Position numbers and translations under genes: made by a program. The notes under the pieces are model-generated. The model did no database searches. It saw only the letters and a program-made list of their open reading frames with translations, and was not told the origin of the DNA. Of a stretch of DNA of 64,000 bases, positions 35,833 through 46,920 are shown in pieces. Numbering within the stretch: the stretch's first letter is position 1; every line of letters begins with the position of its first letter. This DNA is from Cryptomeria japonica (lineage: Eukaryota > Streptophyta > Pinopsida > Cupressales > Cupressaceae): contig NC_081408.1 of the NCBI RefSeq assembly GCF_030272615.1, positions 605,669,673-605,733,672 of the forward strand, in the 5' to 3' direction.

Positions 35833-36149
35833 TATTAGAGTTATCTTGTATTAGCTAATAATTATTTATTTAATTATTAGTCTATTATACTATACGCTTA
35901 AACTAAACTTGGGCATTTAATAATATTGTAGGTATTTAATAATTATTAAATACACTTTATCCCTTTAGGGTTGCTAATATCTTTTTATAAGGATTGTATT
36001 GTACTTTTTCATTAATTGATTCCCTCTCTCAATGATAATCTTTTTCTTCAGAGCCATTATTGTTTTTTGCCTCCATTCTTCTCTTATGAAGGTATTTTGC
36101 TTGCAGGTGTTCTTGGGATCTCCAAAGTTGTATTTTCTCAACTTCTTCA
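35831..36149 (+). repeat. Copia 5' LTR
   Basis: It matches the 3' LTR over its length (TAGAGTTATCTTGTAT at the start, CTCAACTTCTTCA at the end). The 3' copy starts TGCTAGAG; here the first bases are blurred into the microsatellite. The 3' copy has about 27 extra bases after CCCTTTAG. Substitutions between the copies indicate an old insertion. Confidence 0.88.
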
Positions 36150-36161
36150 TGGTATCAGAGC
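36150..36161 (+). promoter_or_regulatory. primer-binding site, initiator-Met tRNA type
   Basis: TGGTATCAGAGC starts directly after the 5' LTR ends in TTCA. It would prime minus-strand DNA synthesis. Confidence 0.88.
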
Positions 36162-37248
36162 ATACATCTGCTACTGCTTGTTCTTGATTTTTCTCAAGAT
36201 TATTTGGAGGAGGGTTTCAAACTTTTTTCGAAGTTTTTTTTTATTGGATTTGGGGTAGTTGTACTATTTCTACTCATTTTTGGCCTCAAACGAACCTCAC
36301 TGTTGAGCTCAGAACGCCCAAAAACCCCCATTTCCATATAAAAATTTTCAAATTTTGATAAATTTGGGTTCTAGAAAAAAAATTTGTTTGCCTTTTTTTG
36401 CACGAATTTCAAGAAATATGTCAAAAAAATCATTAAAAAAAATTTATAGTTGTTTGAGCCAAAAAAAAAAGACCTCATTGTTGGCTTCCGAAGGGCGTTT
36501 CTAGTCATTTTGATATATAATTCGACCTATTTCGGTGACAAGGGCATTTGGGTCATGATTTTTCATTTGCACGCTTTACAAGACACAAAAATCCGTACAG
36601 TTGTACCTGCAAATGCGTCGGAAAATTTTCATCAAAAAATAAAAAGAATTAATTTTTTATTTTTTTTACCCTTTTTATGTCGTAAAAGAGGGGTTTTTAA
36701 ATTTTTGTTGCAACTTGGTCATATGGAGGCGTTTTTTCGAAAAATTTATATCATCAGAAAGCTCTTTTCGAGCTCTCTTCAGATCTAGAGGTTTGAATTT
36801 TTTTTTTTTGATTTTTTTATGGTGTTTTTTTTCTGTCAAATCCAGAGGTTCTTTTTCGCACTCTGGTAGACATAACTTGAGCATCCGAACTTCGTTTTTC
36901 GAAAAAATTATATCGTTGGAAAGCTTGTTTTTTGTACTTTCCAGTCATATGAGTTTTATTTCTAGATTCTGCTCTAGGTACATTTTTCAGTTTTTTTTAT
37001 TTTTAAGCAATCTGGTGAATATCTTGGATGTTTTAGGTCTTGGGATCTCTTTCTTTGAGTAGGATGTCTTGCCTTTGGTTGTTATTTCTGCAAATATAGC
37101 CTTATGCCTCTTTTGATCATTGTAGACTATTTTTTGTAAGCATTTTCTTTCTGCAAATGCACTGAGATAAAGTGTCACTATGCATTGTATACTTGGGATC
37201 TTGCACATCTTGTGCCTTATTGTACATGCACTACTTATAAAGTGCCAC
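36162..37248. other. noncoding leader of the Copia element
   Basis: No gag is seen. Two related segments contain TTTTTCGAAAAATTTATATC and TTTTTCGAAAAAATTATATC followed by AGAAAGCT/GGAAAGCT, near 36730 and 36895, so the leader has an internal duplication. Confidence 0.6.
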
Positions 37249-37298
37249 GGGGTATATGCACCAAGTTGTGGTACCAAAAGGGGGTCTTAAGGTGCCAC
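37249..37298 (+). repeat. candidate left terminal inverted repeat
   Basis: Contains GGTATATGCACC, AAGTTGTGGTACCAAAA and AAGGTGCCAC; pairs with 56643-56682. Confidence 0.6.
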
Positions 37299-38066
37299 TT
37301 TTTTTTTTTCTGAAATCTACAAAGTCTGAACTTCAACGACAAATTGAACCTAATTACACTCTAAATTTGAAGATGCAACAAGAACAAGAGTCGGAGTGCT
37401 TCGAGTCTACTTTCTAAACTACTAATTTATTTTGAAAATGATGGAGATTAAGGGCTTCAAAAAGGGGGGCCACAAAAAGTGGTCCTATTTTTATGCAAAA
37501 AACATAACATAGCGTCTGTTATGGCCCCCCTAAAATATTAACTTTTTTTTTTGAATTTTTAAATTCACTTTAGTGAGAAATTAGCTAACTTGTAGTTTAT
37601 GCCAGAATTTTCAACTAATTTTTTAATGAGTATATGATTTTTTACTAATTTTCGAAGTGGAAACATTTTTGAAAAATAGAAATTTGAGGGTGCTCCCCCC
37701 TTAAATCATTGAAAACTAATCAAAAATCAAATTTTTTTTTAAAAATTGTGTAGAATGGAGTCTAGTTTCTAAAAATGTAAGTTTTTTCAAAATCTGATGA
37801 GCGTGTAAAAATCTATACCCAAAATAGTGCATGTTGGTTTTTGACAGAAAATGGACACACTGACAAAAGAAACTATAGATGAAAGACAATGAAATCAAAA
37901 TTTGAAATAAATTACATTGTTGGATAGCTAAGAGGGAGCTCAAGTTTACCACGGTATTTTTTTATTTTCATTGAAACACATGCAAACTTGACGGAGAGCA
38001 TGACCAAAAATATGTCAAAATTTTCAATGTTCTGATAAAAACACATCTCGAGCCTGAAATGGTCGT
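37299..38066. other. subterminal noncoding sequence of the candidate transposon
   Basis: No gene. A loose inverted pair GGGGGGCCAC...GGCCCCCC occurs at about 37464-37535. T-rich runs are frequent. Confidence 0.5.
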
Positions 38067-38285
38067 CCAAACCTTTGGGTTGGATGCCCAAGGCAAATCC
38101 AACCCATAGGTTTGGTGTTTCCCAAAGTAGGTAATTTGGCACGCGCCAAATATGGCGCTCTCCCTATTTGGCATGCGCCAAATGTGATCAATGGTTTATC
38201 CCATTTGGCGTGCGCCAAATAGGGAGAGTGCCAAATGTGGTCCATATTCCACATTTGGCACGCCAAATAGGGAGAGTGCCAAATG
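38067..38285. repeat. dense nested inverted repeats (TTTGGC/GCCAAA hairpins)
   Basis: Stems: 19 bp with one mismatch (38067-38085 with 38097-38115); TTTGGC-ACGC-GCCAAA (38135-38150); TTTGGC-ATGC-GCCAAA (38167-38182); TTTGGC-GTGC-GCCAAA (38204-38219); a 15-bp perfect arm pair CTCTCCCTATTTGGC (38158-38172) with 38214-38228; and a 13-bp perfect pair GTGCCAAATGTGG (38228-38240) with 38249-38261. Confidence 0.88.
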
Positions 38286-38289
38286 TGTA

Positions 38290-39630
38290 CATAGAAACAA
38301 TGTCTCATTAGATATCTCTCTCCTTTTATATCTATCTGTACCTACTGTGTCTCTTATCAATCCCTCCTTAGGCTCTAAGTAAATTACCTCTATTTCCCTT
38401 CTATATATTTCTCTCTCCCTCTCCAATTCTCACCCTACAGGTACTTGCCCTCTTTCTTACTTTGTGAACTCTCCCCTCACCTATATCTACCTTTACCATC
38501 TCTAAGTATCTCAAAAAATCACAATCTATCCACCCTTCCCTCTTTCTCTTTGTTCCTTTGTCCCTCATTTTATATCTCACTCCCCTCTCTCAATTATGGC
38601 CTCTCTCCTCACTCTCCACCTATCAAGGTATCCACGTCTATCCATCTCACATTGAGCTCTTGAGGTATCCATATTCATCCATGTCCCGTTACCCTCCCCT
38701 ATGAGATAGATATCCCATTACCCACCTTTATCTCCCTTCACTCGTAGTTCCATACCTCTCTATGAACCAGATCTCTTATTCTCTCTCCCCTTACCTCTCA
38801 TCTCCCTTCATTCTTATATCCCTACTCTTCTTTTTCCCTCCCCTCTCTAGCTCTCACAATTCCCTTATTCCCCTATCCCTTTGTATCTCCCTCTCCATCC
38901 TTACACCCATATCATTCCCTCTCTCACCTCTTTCCCTCAGTCTCTCCCCTGCTTTCTTCATGTTTACCACTCTATCCCCCCCCATCCTCCTTAAACCCCC
39001 ATCTTACCTCTCTCTCCCCTTTGAGCTTCTCACCTCCCTTCCCCTCTATGTCCTTTATCCCTAAGTATCTCATCCATTCATGTTTACCTCTCTATCACCC
39101 TCACCCTCCGTAAACCCCCATCTCTCCTCTCCCTCCCCTCTAGGCCTCTCACCTCCCTTCCCCTCTATGTCCTTTATCCCCAAGTCTCCCACCTCTCTCT
39201 CCCCTCTAGCCTCTCACCTCCCTTCCCCTTTATGTCCTTTATCCCCAAGTATCTTATTCCCTTCATGTTTACCTTTGTATCCCCCTCATCCTCCATAATC
39301 TCTCATCTATGCCTCTCACCTCTATTCTTGTCTATGTTCTTCATCCACAAATATGTCTTTTCCTTCATGTTTACATCTCTATCCCCCCACCCTCCTCATA
39401 GTTTCATCTCTCTCTATGAGCTAGATCTCATATTCTCTCTCTCCCCTTACCTCTTCTCTGGCTCCTCATTCTTATAGATACATACTCTTCTTTGTCCCTC
39501 CCCTCTCTAGCTCTCACAATTCCCTTATTCCCCTATCCCTCAAGCTATCTCCCTCTCCATCCTTACACCCATCTAATTCCCTCTCTCACCTCTTTCCCTC
39601 AATTTCTTCCTCACTCCCTCCTCTCTCTAG
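38290..39630. repeat. pyrimidine-rich satellite, left block
   Basis: CT-rich sequence with internal repeats. CCTCTCACCTCCCTTCCCCT and CTATGTCCTTTATCCC recur three to four times between 39020 and 39250. A block with CTCTCTAGCTCTCACAATTC occurs at about 38840 and 39500. Ser/Leu/Pro-rich frames here are artefacts. Confidence 0.85.
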
Positions 39631-42600
39631 GTCCTAAGGGGTCATAGGACACCATATGAGCCCTTAGGACACAATATGGCCCCTAACAACACCTAAGGGG
39701 TCAAAGGACACCATACGACCTCTTAGGTTACCATATGACCCATAACAACACCATATGGTGTCCTATGTGTCATAGGACACCATATGACCCCTTAGGACAC
39801 CATACAACCCATAACAACAACATATGGTGTCTTAATGGGTCATAGGACACCATATGACCCCTTAGGTGTCATTAGGGGTTATATGGTGTCCTATGACCCC
39901 GTAGGACACCATATGACCCCTTAGGACATAATATGGTGTCGTTATGGTTCATATGGTGTCCTATGACCCCTTAGGACACCATATGATCCCCTAGTACACC
40001 ATATGGTGTCAGTATGGTCCTATGGTGTCTGATGATCCCTTAGGACACCATATGACCCCTTAGGACACCATATGACCCATAATGATAACATAAGGTATCC
40101 TAAGGGGTCATATGGTGTCTTAAGGGGTCATAACACACCATATGACCTGTTAAGACATAATATGATCCCTAACGACACCTAAGGGGTCATATGGTGTCCT
40201 AAGGGGTCATAGGACACCATATGACTCATAACGATACCATATTGTGTCCTAAGGGGTCATATGGTGTCCTATAACCCCTTAGGACACCATATGACCCCTT
40301 AGGACACCATACAACCCATAATGACACCATAGTGTGTCCTAAGGGGTCATATGGTGTCCTAAGGGGTCATAGGACACAATATGACCCCTTACGACACTAT
40401 GACCCTTAACAACCCCATATTGTGTCCTAAGGGGTCATAGGACACAATATGACCCCTCGTGACACTATGACCCTTAACAACCCCATATTGTGTCCTAAGG
40501 GGTCATATGGTGTCCTAAGGGGTCATAGGACACCATATGACCCCTTAAGACACCATGTGACCCCTTAGAACACCATATAGTGTTGTTATGGGTCATATGG
40601 TGTCCTAAGGGGTCATATGGTGTCCTAATGGGTCATATAGTGTCCTATGACCCCTTAGGACACCATATAACCCCTTACATGTTATTAGGGTTCACATTGT
40701 GTCCTAAGGGGTCATATGGTGTCCTATGACCCCTTAGGACACTATATGACCCCTTAGGACACCATATGGTGTCATTATTGGTTGTATGGTGTCCTAAGTG
40801 GTCATTAGGTGTCTTATGATCCCTTAGGACACCATATGACCCCTTAGGACACCATACAACCCATAATGACAACATAAGGTGTCCTAAGGGGTCATATTGT
40901 GTCTTAAGGGTTCATAATACACCATATGACCCGTTAAAACACAATATGATCCCTAACAACACCTAAGGGGGCATATGGTGTCTTAAGGGGTCATATGGTT
41001 GTCCTAAGGGGCCATATTGTGTCTTAAGGGGTCATAACACACCATATGACCCGTTAAAACACAATATGATCCCTAACAACACCTAAGGGGGCATATGGTG
41101 TCTTAAGGGGTCATAGGACACCATATGACCCCTTAGGATACCATACGACCCATAATGATACCATATTGTGTCCTAAGGGGTCATATGGTGTCTTAAGGGG
41201 TCATAGGACACCATATGACTCCTTAGGACACCATACAACCCATAACGACACCATATTGTGTCCTAAGGGGTTACATGGCTTCCTAAGGGGTCATAGGACA
41301 CCATATGACCACTTAGGACACAATATGGGGTTGTTAATGGTCATAGTATCCTAAGGGGTCATATGGTGTCCTAAGGGTTCATAGGACACAATATGACCCC
41401 TTACGACACTATGACCCTTAACAACCCCATATTGTGTCCTAATGGGTCATATGGTGTCCTAAGGAGTCATAGGACACAATATGACCCCTCAGGACACTAT
41501 GACCCTTAACAACCCCATATTGTGTGCTAAGGAGTCATATGGTGTCCTAAGGGGTCATATGATGTCCTAAGGGGTCATAGGACACTAGATGACCCCTTAG
41601 GACACCATGTGACCCCTTAGAACACCATATAGTAGTGTTATGGGTCATATAGTGTCCTAAGGGGTCATATGGTGTCCTAACAGGTCATATAGTGTCCTAT
41701 GACCCCTTAGGACAACATATAACCCCTTATGTGTCGTTAGGGTTCACATTGTGCTCTAAGGGGTCATATGGTGTGTCCTATGACCCCTTAGGACACTATA
41801 TGACCCCTTAGGACACCATATGGTGTCATTATGGGTCATATGGTGTCCTAAGCGGTCATTAGGTGTCTTATGATACCTTAGGACACCATATGACCCCTTA
41901 GGATACCATATGACCCATAATGACAACATAAGGTGTCCTAAGGGGTCATATTGTGTCTTAATGGGTCATAACACCCCATATGACCCGTTAAGACACAATA
42001 TAATCCCTAGCGACACCTAAGGGGTCATATGGTGTCATAAGGGGTCATAGGACACCATATGACCCTTTAGGACACCATACGACCCATAACGACACCATAT
42101 GACCCCTTAGGAAACCATACGACCCATAACGATAGCATAATGTATCCTAAGGGTTCATATGGTGTCCTAAGGGGTCATAGGACACAATATGACCCCTTAC
42201 GACACTATGACCCTTAACAACCCCATATTGTGTCCTAAGGGGTCATATGGTGTCCTAAGGGGTCATAGGACACAATATAACCCCTCATGACACTATGACC
42301 CTTAACAACCCCATATTATGTCCTAAGGGGTCATATGGTGTCCTAATGGGTCATAGGACACCAAATGACCCCTTAGGACACCATTTGACCCCTTAGAACA
42401 CCATATAGTGTCGTTATGGGTCATATGGTGTCCTAAGGGGTCATATGGTGTCCTAACAGGTCATATAGTGTCCTATGATCCCTTAGGACACAATATAACC
42501 CCCTATGTGTCGTTAGGGTTCATATTGTATCCTAAGGGGTCATGTGGTGTCATATGACCCCTTAGGACACCATATGGTGTCATTATGGGTTGTATGGTGT

Positions 42601-43574
42601 CCTCAGCGATCATTAGATGTCTTATTATCCCTTAGGACACCATATGACCCCTTAGGACACCATACGACCCATAATGACAACATAAGGTGCCCTAAGGGGT
42701 CATATTATGTCTTAAGGGGTCATAACACACCATATGACCCATTAAGACACAATATGATCCCTAACGACACCTAATGGGTCATATGGTGTCCTAAGGGGTC
42801 ATAGGACACCATATGACCCCTTAGGACACCATATGACCCATAACGATGCTATATTGTGTCCTAAGGGGTCATATGGTGTCCTATGACATAAGGGGTCATA
42901 ACACACCATATGACCCATTAAGACACAATATGATCCCTAAAGACACCTAATGGGTCATATGGTGTCCTAAGGGGTCATAGGACACCATATGACCCCTTAG
43001 GACACCATATGACCCATAACGATGCTATATTGTGTCCTAAGGGGTCATATGGTGTCCTAAGGGGTCATAGGACACCATATGACCCCTTAGGACACCATAC
43101 AACCCATAATGAGACCATATTGTGTCCTAAGGGGTCATATGGTGTCCTAAGCAGTCATAGGACACCATATGACCCCTTAGGACACCAAAACGACAACATA
43201 TAGTATCCTAAGGGGTCATATGGTGTCCTAAGGGGTCACAAGACACAATATGACCCCTTATGACACTATGACCCTTAACAACCCCATATTGTGTCCTAAG
43301 GGGTCATATGGTGTCATAAGGGATCATAGGACACAATATGACCCCTCACAACACTATGACCTTAAACAACCCCATATTATGTCCTCAAGGGTCATATGGT
43401 GTCCTAAGGGGTCATAGGACACCAAATGACCCCTTAGGACACCATATGACCCATATTGACACCATATGGTGTGCTAAGGGATCATATGGTGTTCTAAGGG
43501 GTCATAGGACACCATATGACCCTTTAGAACACAATATGACGCCTAATGATATCTAACAGGTCATATAGTGTCCT
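39631..43574. repeat. 3.9-kb array of a 20-bp motif in both orientations
   Basis: The array is built almost entirely from GGACACCATATGACCCCTTA and its reverse complement TAAGGGGTCATATGGTGTCC, so it is full of overlapping palindromes. A higher-order pattern is visible. ACCCTTAACAACCCCATATT occurs as pairs near 40393/40470, 41412/41502, 42208/42298 and 43268/43352. CATAATGACAACATAAGGTG recurs near 40077, 40862, 41918 and 42669. Long units are therefore about 0.75-1.06 kb, in about four copies. It is embedded in pyrimidine-rich satellite on both sides. Confidence 0.93.
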
Positions 43575-43913
43575 CACTCACTCCTCTTTCTAGGTCTCTC
43601 CCACACTTTCTTCATGCCACCCACTGTCCTTAAATCCCCATATCACCCCTCTCCCCTCTATGTCCTTTATACCCAAATCTATCAACCTCACTTTCTTACT
43701 CACACCCTTCCCTCTCTAGGTTTGTCCCTCACTTTCTTCCTCACTCTCTCCTCTCTCTAGGTATTTCCCTCTCTTTCTTCCTCATTCCTTCCCCTCTCTA
43801 GGTATCTCCATTCCCTCCTTGCCCCTATCTCTAACTCTCCCGCAATCCCCCATTTTCTCTCTCTTTGTTCTTGTATCCCTCCTCTTCTTTCTCCCTCCTT
43901 CTATAAGTGTCAC
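43575..43913. repeat. pyrimidine-rich satellite, right block
   Basis: Continuation of the CT-rich satellite (CTCTCTAGGT units) after the array; the same junction sequence CTCTCTAGGT borders the left side of the array. Confidence 0.85.
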
Positions 43914-45337
43914 ACCACCTTTATGTAAGGAAAGCACAGTGCGGAAATGCCTTCCTAATGTCAATTAACAGGGGAAATCATACAAGAATGTAGTTTAAAA
44001 CTTTTATAGAACATTAAGTATAATGTAGACAAAAATAGATAGAATCAACACAGAGACAGAACACCAAGAATTACGTGACAAAACCCTTTCAGGAAAAAAA
44101 CCCACCACCAACAGTTTGACACTTTATTTCCAGTAAATGAATTTACAATAAAGTTTTAGTCTACAACTACAGGCATTCGTTCTCAGATTTTAACGAACTG
44201 GTCACAACAATCGACTCACGCTGTCAGTTACTACACCATAGTTATCCAATGGCTTCATATACCAAATTGTCAACAGTTCATTTGAGCAACTGCACCAGCG
44301 GTTTGAAGTCTAACAGTCTGCGTCGGTCTACATTCATGAGAAACACAATATCCCACATGCACCAGGAAGTTAGGTTAGTTCGTATTCATATACACCGAAA
44401 AGATCATCTTCAGTGTCCAAGTGTTTACCTTTTGGACTCCGGTTAGAGCGCACATCCATAATCAGTCTCTACACCATTGGCCATTGGAAAGACCACAAAA
44501 GCATTGCTCTGATCTCTCGATGAACCAGTGACTCCACTAATGCAACTCCACCACGTGGTACAACCTGGTTGGCTCTAGGGTCCCTGCCCTGCCACCTTAG
44601 CACGGCCTCACTAACCGCTCAAAATGAAACTCTTCTTTGTCGTTGGGTCGCAATGGAAAGTCTAACGAGCAATTTCCCATCGTGACCTAGCGACCACCAT
44701 CGGATCTTCTATGATCGTCATTCGATCATCTACAATCTTCTCGACCTTTGACTCGCCTTAGCTGCTCTCCTTCTGGGTCCCACCACTTGGTCACCATGTT
44801 GCAAGGGATAACATTTCAGGCACCTCACAACCTCGATATAGCAACAGCCACTAATAGTCCCAAAATGAAAACTCCACCGTTGATCTTCCTCAAATCTGTC
44901 ATTGGATCTTCTCGATTTGCACGTCCCTTATCTCACCTGGGCCACTCACTTATGCCACGTGTCACTTCCTGATTGGCTCTAGAGTCCTTACCCTGCCACC
45001 TTAGCACAACCTCACTAAACTGTCGGAATGAAGCCCTTCTTTGTCACTGGGTCGCGATGGATATTTTAACGAGCAGTTTCCCATCGCGACCTAGAGACCA
45101 CTATTGGATCAACCTTGATTTTCTCGGCCTTTAACTCACTTCTTTTTGCACGTGCTTTGTCACCAAGCCACGGGGAATAACTTTCGATCATCTTCCCATC
45201 GCGGTATAGCGACAGTTGTTGGATCATCTCGGACTTGCTCACCCGATAGCCGATCACAAGATGAGGGTTCCATCGGGATAGGTTACTCTGATTAGTCTGA
45301 ACACAAGTCAAGTTAATTCAAGGTACATTTCCAACAC
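43914..45337 (-). mobile_element. LTR-like insertion in the pyrimidine satellite, 1.4 kb
   Basis: On the minus strand it starts TGTTGGAAATGTACCTTG, a common Copia LTR start, and ends GGTGGTGTGACA. Composition changes abruptly at both ends, where CT-rich satellite resumes. Near 44080 the sequence ACGTGACAAAACCCTTTC resembles a segment frequent in plant Copia LTRs. No matching 5-bp duplication is visible (ATAAG and CTTTA), so the copy may be rearranged or the ends slightly misplaced. A ~150-bp direct duplication (about 44565-44715 and 44965-45115) lies inside and each copy contains a hairpin. Confidence 0.55.
44646..45091. repeat. duplicated long-armed hairpins
   Basis: GGTCGCGATGG (45050-45060) pairs perfectly with CCATCGCGACC (45081-45091) across 20 bases. 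The duplicate GGTCGCAATGG (44646-44656) faces CCATCGTGACC (44677-44687) with two mismatches, both G-T compatible in RNA. Confidence 0.75.
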
Positions 45338-45591
45338 TTTATTCCCCCTCTCCCTCCATATCTCACCCTCCATCCTTACCTCATATGGTTTAGCATATCA
45401 GGTTATAGGGTCTATGGTTATTGTATAAGGTCAAGGATTTAGCATATTGGGTCATACGATCTAGGGTATTTGTTATAGGTTTTAAATGGTTTAATTTTTA
45501 TGGTTATGGCTATCAAACTATAAGGTACAGAGTATATATTATAGGGTATAGAGTAGAAATTTATCAAAGGTTAAAAAATTTCAATGGAAGT

Positions 45592-45627
45592 CATTTGGCT
45601 AGCGCCAAATATGGCGCTAGCCAAATG
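45592..45627. repeat. perfect 16-bp inverted repeat with 4-base loop
   Basis: CATTTGGCTAGCGCCA, loop AATA, TGGCGCTAGCCAAATG. The 17-mer GCGCCAAATATGGCGCT in its centre also occurs at about 38143-38159 in the left hairpin cluster, so the two are related. It lies about 630 bp upstream of the transposase. Confidence 0.92.
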
Positions 45628-46556
45628 AGCTGCACTAAAAAATGGTTATATGGGACCCTTGAGCCATGATCCAAGCCCACATTCTCTCATTTTGTCTTCT
45701 TTCTACAGATGATTAGACAAAAACCGCTTTTTACATGGTGTTGACATTTTATGCAAGGTTATTTTATACATTCCATCAGCTCTCCACCACCCTTTTTTTC
45801 ATTTGGCAATGTCGAAGAGGAAGAACATAGTTTTTTTTTATCAAATTTGAATAATTGAGGTAATATTTTCTTCTTTTTAGAATTCAAATAATTATTAAGT
45901 GTTATTTTGTTTAAATGTTGGAATAAAAGTGTTTTGTCAAAATTGATTATAATCCTATTAGATTTACATTAGATTTAACAATGCATTTGAAGGAAGTTGC
46001 ATAAGAAAATTATTTGTTTAGTGGTTTAAAACAAAATTTACAATTTCATACATCCTTTTTAAGATATTATGAAATAATTTAGAAAAGGAATACATTAAAT
46101 AATTTTAATTTCATATATCCATTTTAACATATGCATAATTAGGATAGTCATAGATGCATTAGGACTGTCCTAACATAATTAGGACAGTCAATGATGCATT
46201 AGGTCTACCCCTTACGCCTCTTGAAATCTCTTTATGAATTAACTTTATTCTCTTTTATGTGCATGTACATGTAGAAATCATCATCATGCCGAGGAAACAA
46301 CCAAAAAATGTAACATCGGAAGAGCGTGAAGCTAAGAATGCAAAAAAAAGAGAAGGAATGAAGCAACTTCATGAAGCAAGGAAATTGAATACCATAGTAG
46401 AAGAGGTACCAATTGAAGAGGAACATGAAATATCCATCCAATCTAAGAGAGACAGAATTGGCCACACAAAGGAAACAAATGCAAAACCTTGCAATGAGAC
46501 AATTGAATCCCGAGGTTGAGAGCATGTCTACCACAATTCAAGTTGAAGGCACCCCA

Positions 46557-46920
46557 TCTCTTACATCTCAAGTTGAAGGCACACCCTCTCTTATTGGCAC
46601 ACCGTTGGCATCTATAACATCTCATATTGAATGCACTCCCTCTATGATATTTAACGTTGCAAGTACTTCACGATTGACATCAAGTATCGGAGCTACACCA
46701 TCTTGTACATCTCAATTTCAAGGTATGTCATCATTACCCCATCTCTTACATCTCAAGTTGAAGGCAGACCATTTCTTATTGGCACACCGTTGGAGTCTAT
46801 AACATCTCATATTGAATGCACTCCCTCTATGATATTTGACGTTGCAAGTACTTCACGATTGACATCAAGTATCAGAGCTACACCAACTTGTACACCTCAA
46901 TTTCAAGGTATGTCATCATT
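46557..46920 (+). repeat. ~180-bp tandem duplication in the transposase N-terminal region
   Basis: Two copies share CATCTCTTACATCTCAAGTT, GAATGCACTCCCTCTATGAT and CTCAATTTCAAGGTATGTCA. It doubles a Ser/Thr-rich segment and coincides with one frameshift. Confidence 0.9.

Noticed and set aside
31288-35858. Tyr/Ile/Cys/His-rich frames in both strands
   Set aside because: They come from TA, TG and TACATA microsatellites.
38445-39477. Pro/Ser/Leu-rich plus frames
   Set aside because: They are translations of the pyrimidine-rich satellite.
40675-43556. Frames reading CPKGSYGVLRGHRTPYDPLGH and the like
   Set aside because: They are translations of the 20-bp palindromic array, open in several frames and both strands, as expected for such a repeat.
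39631-43574. Possible CRISPR-like array
   Set aside because: Repeats are contiguous and in both orientations, with no unique spacers, in a plant nuclear context.
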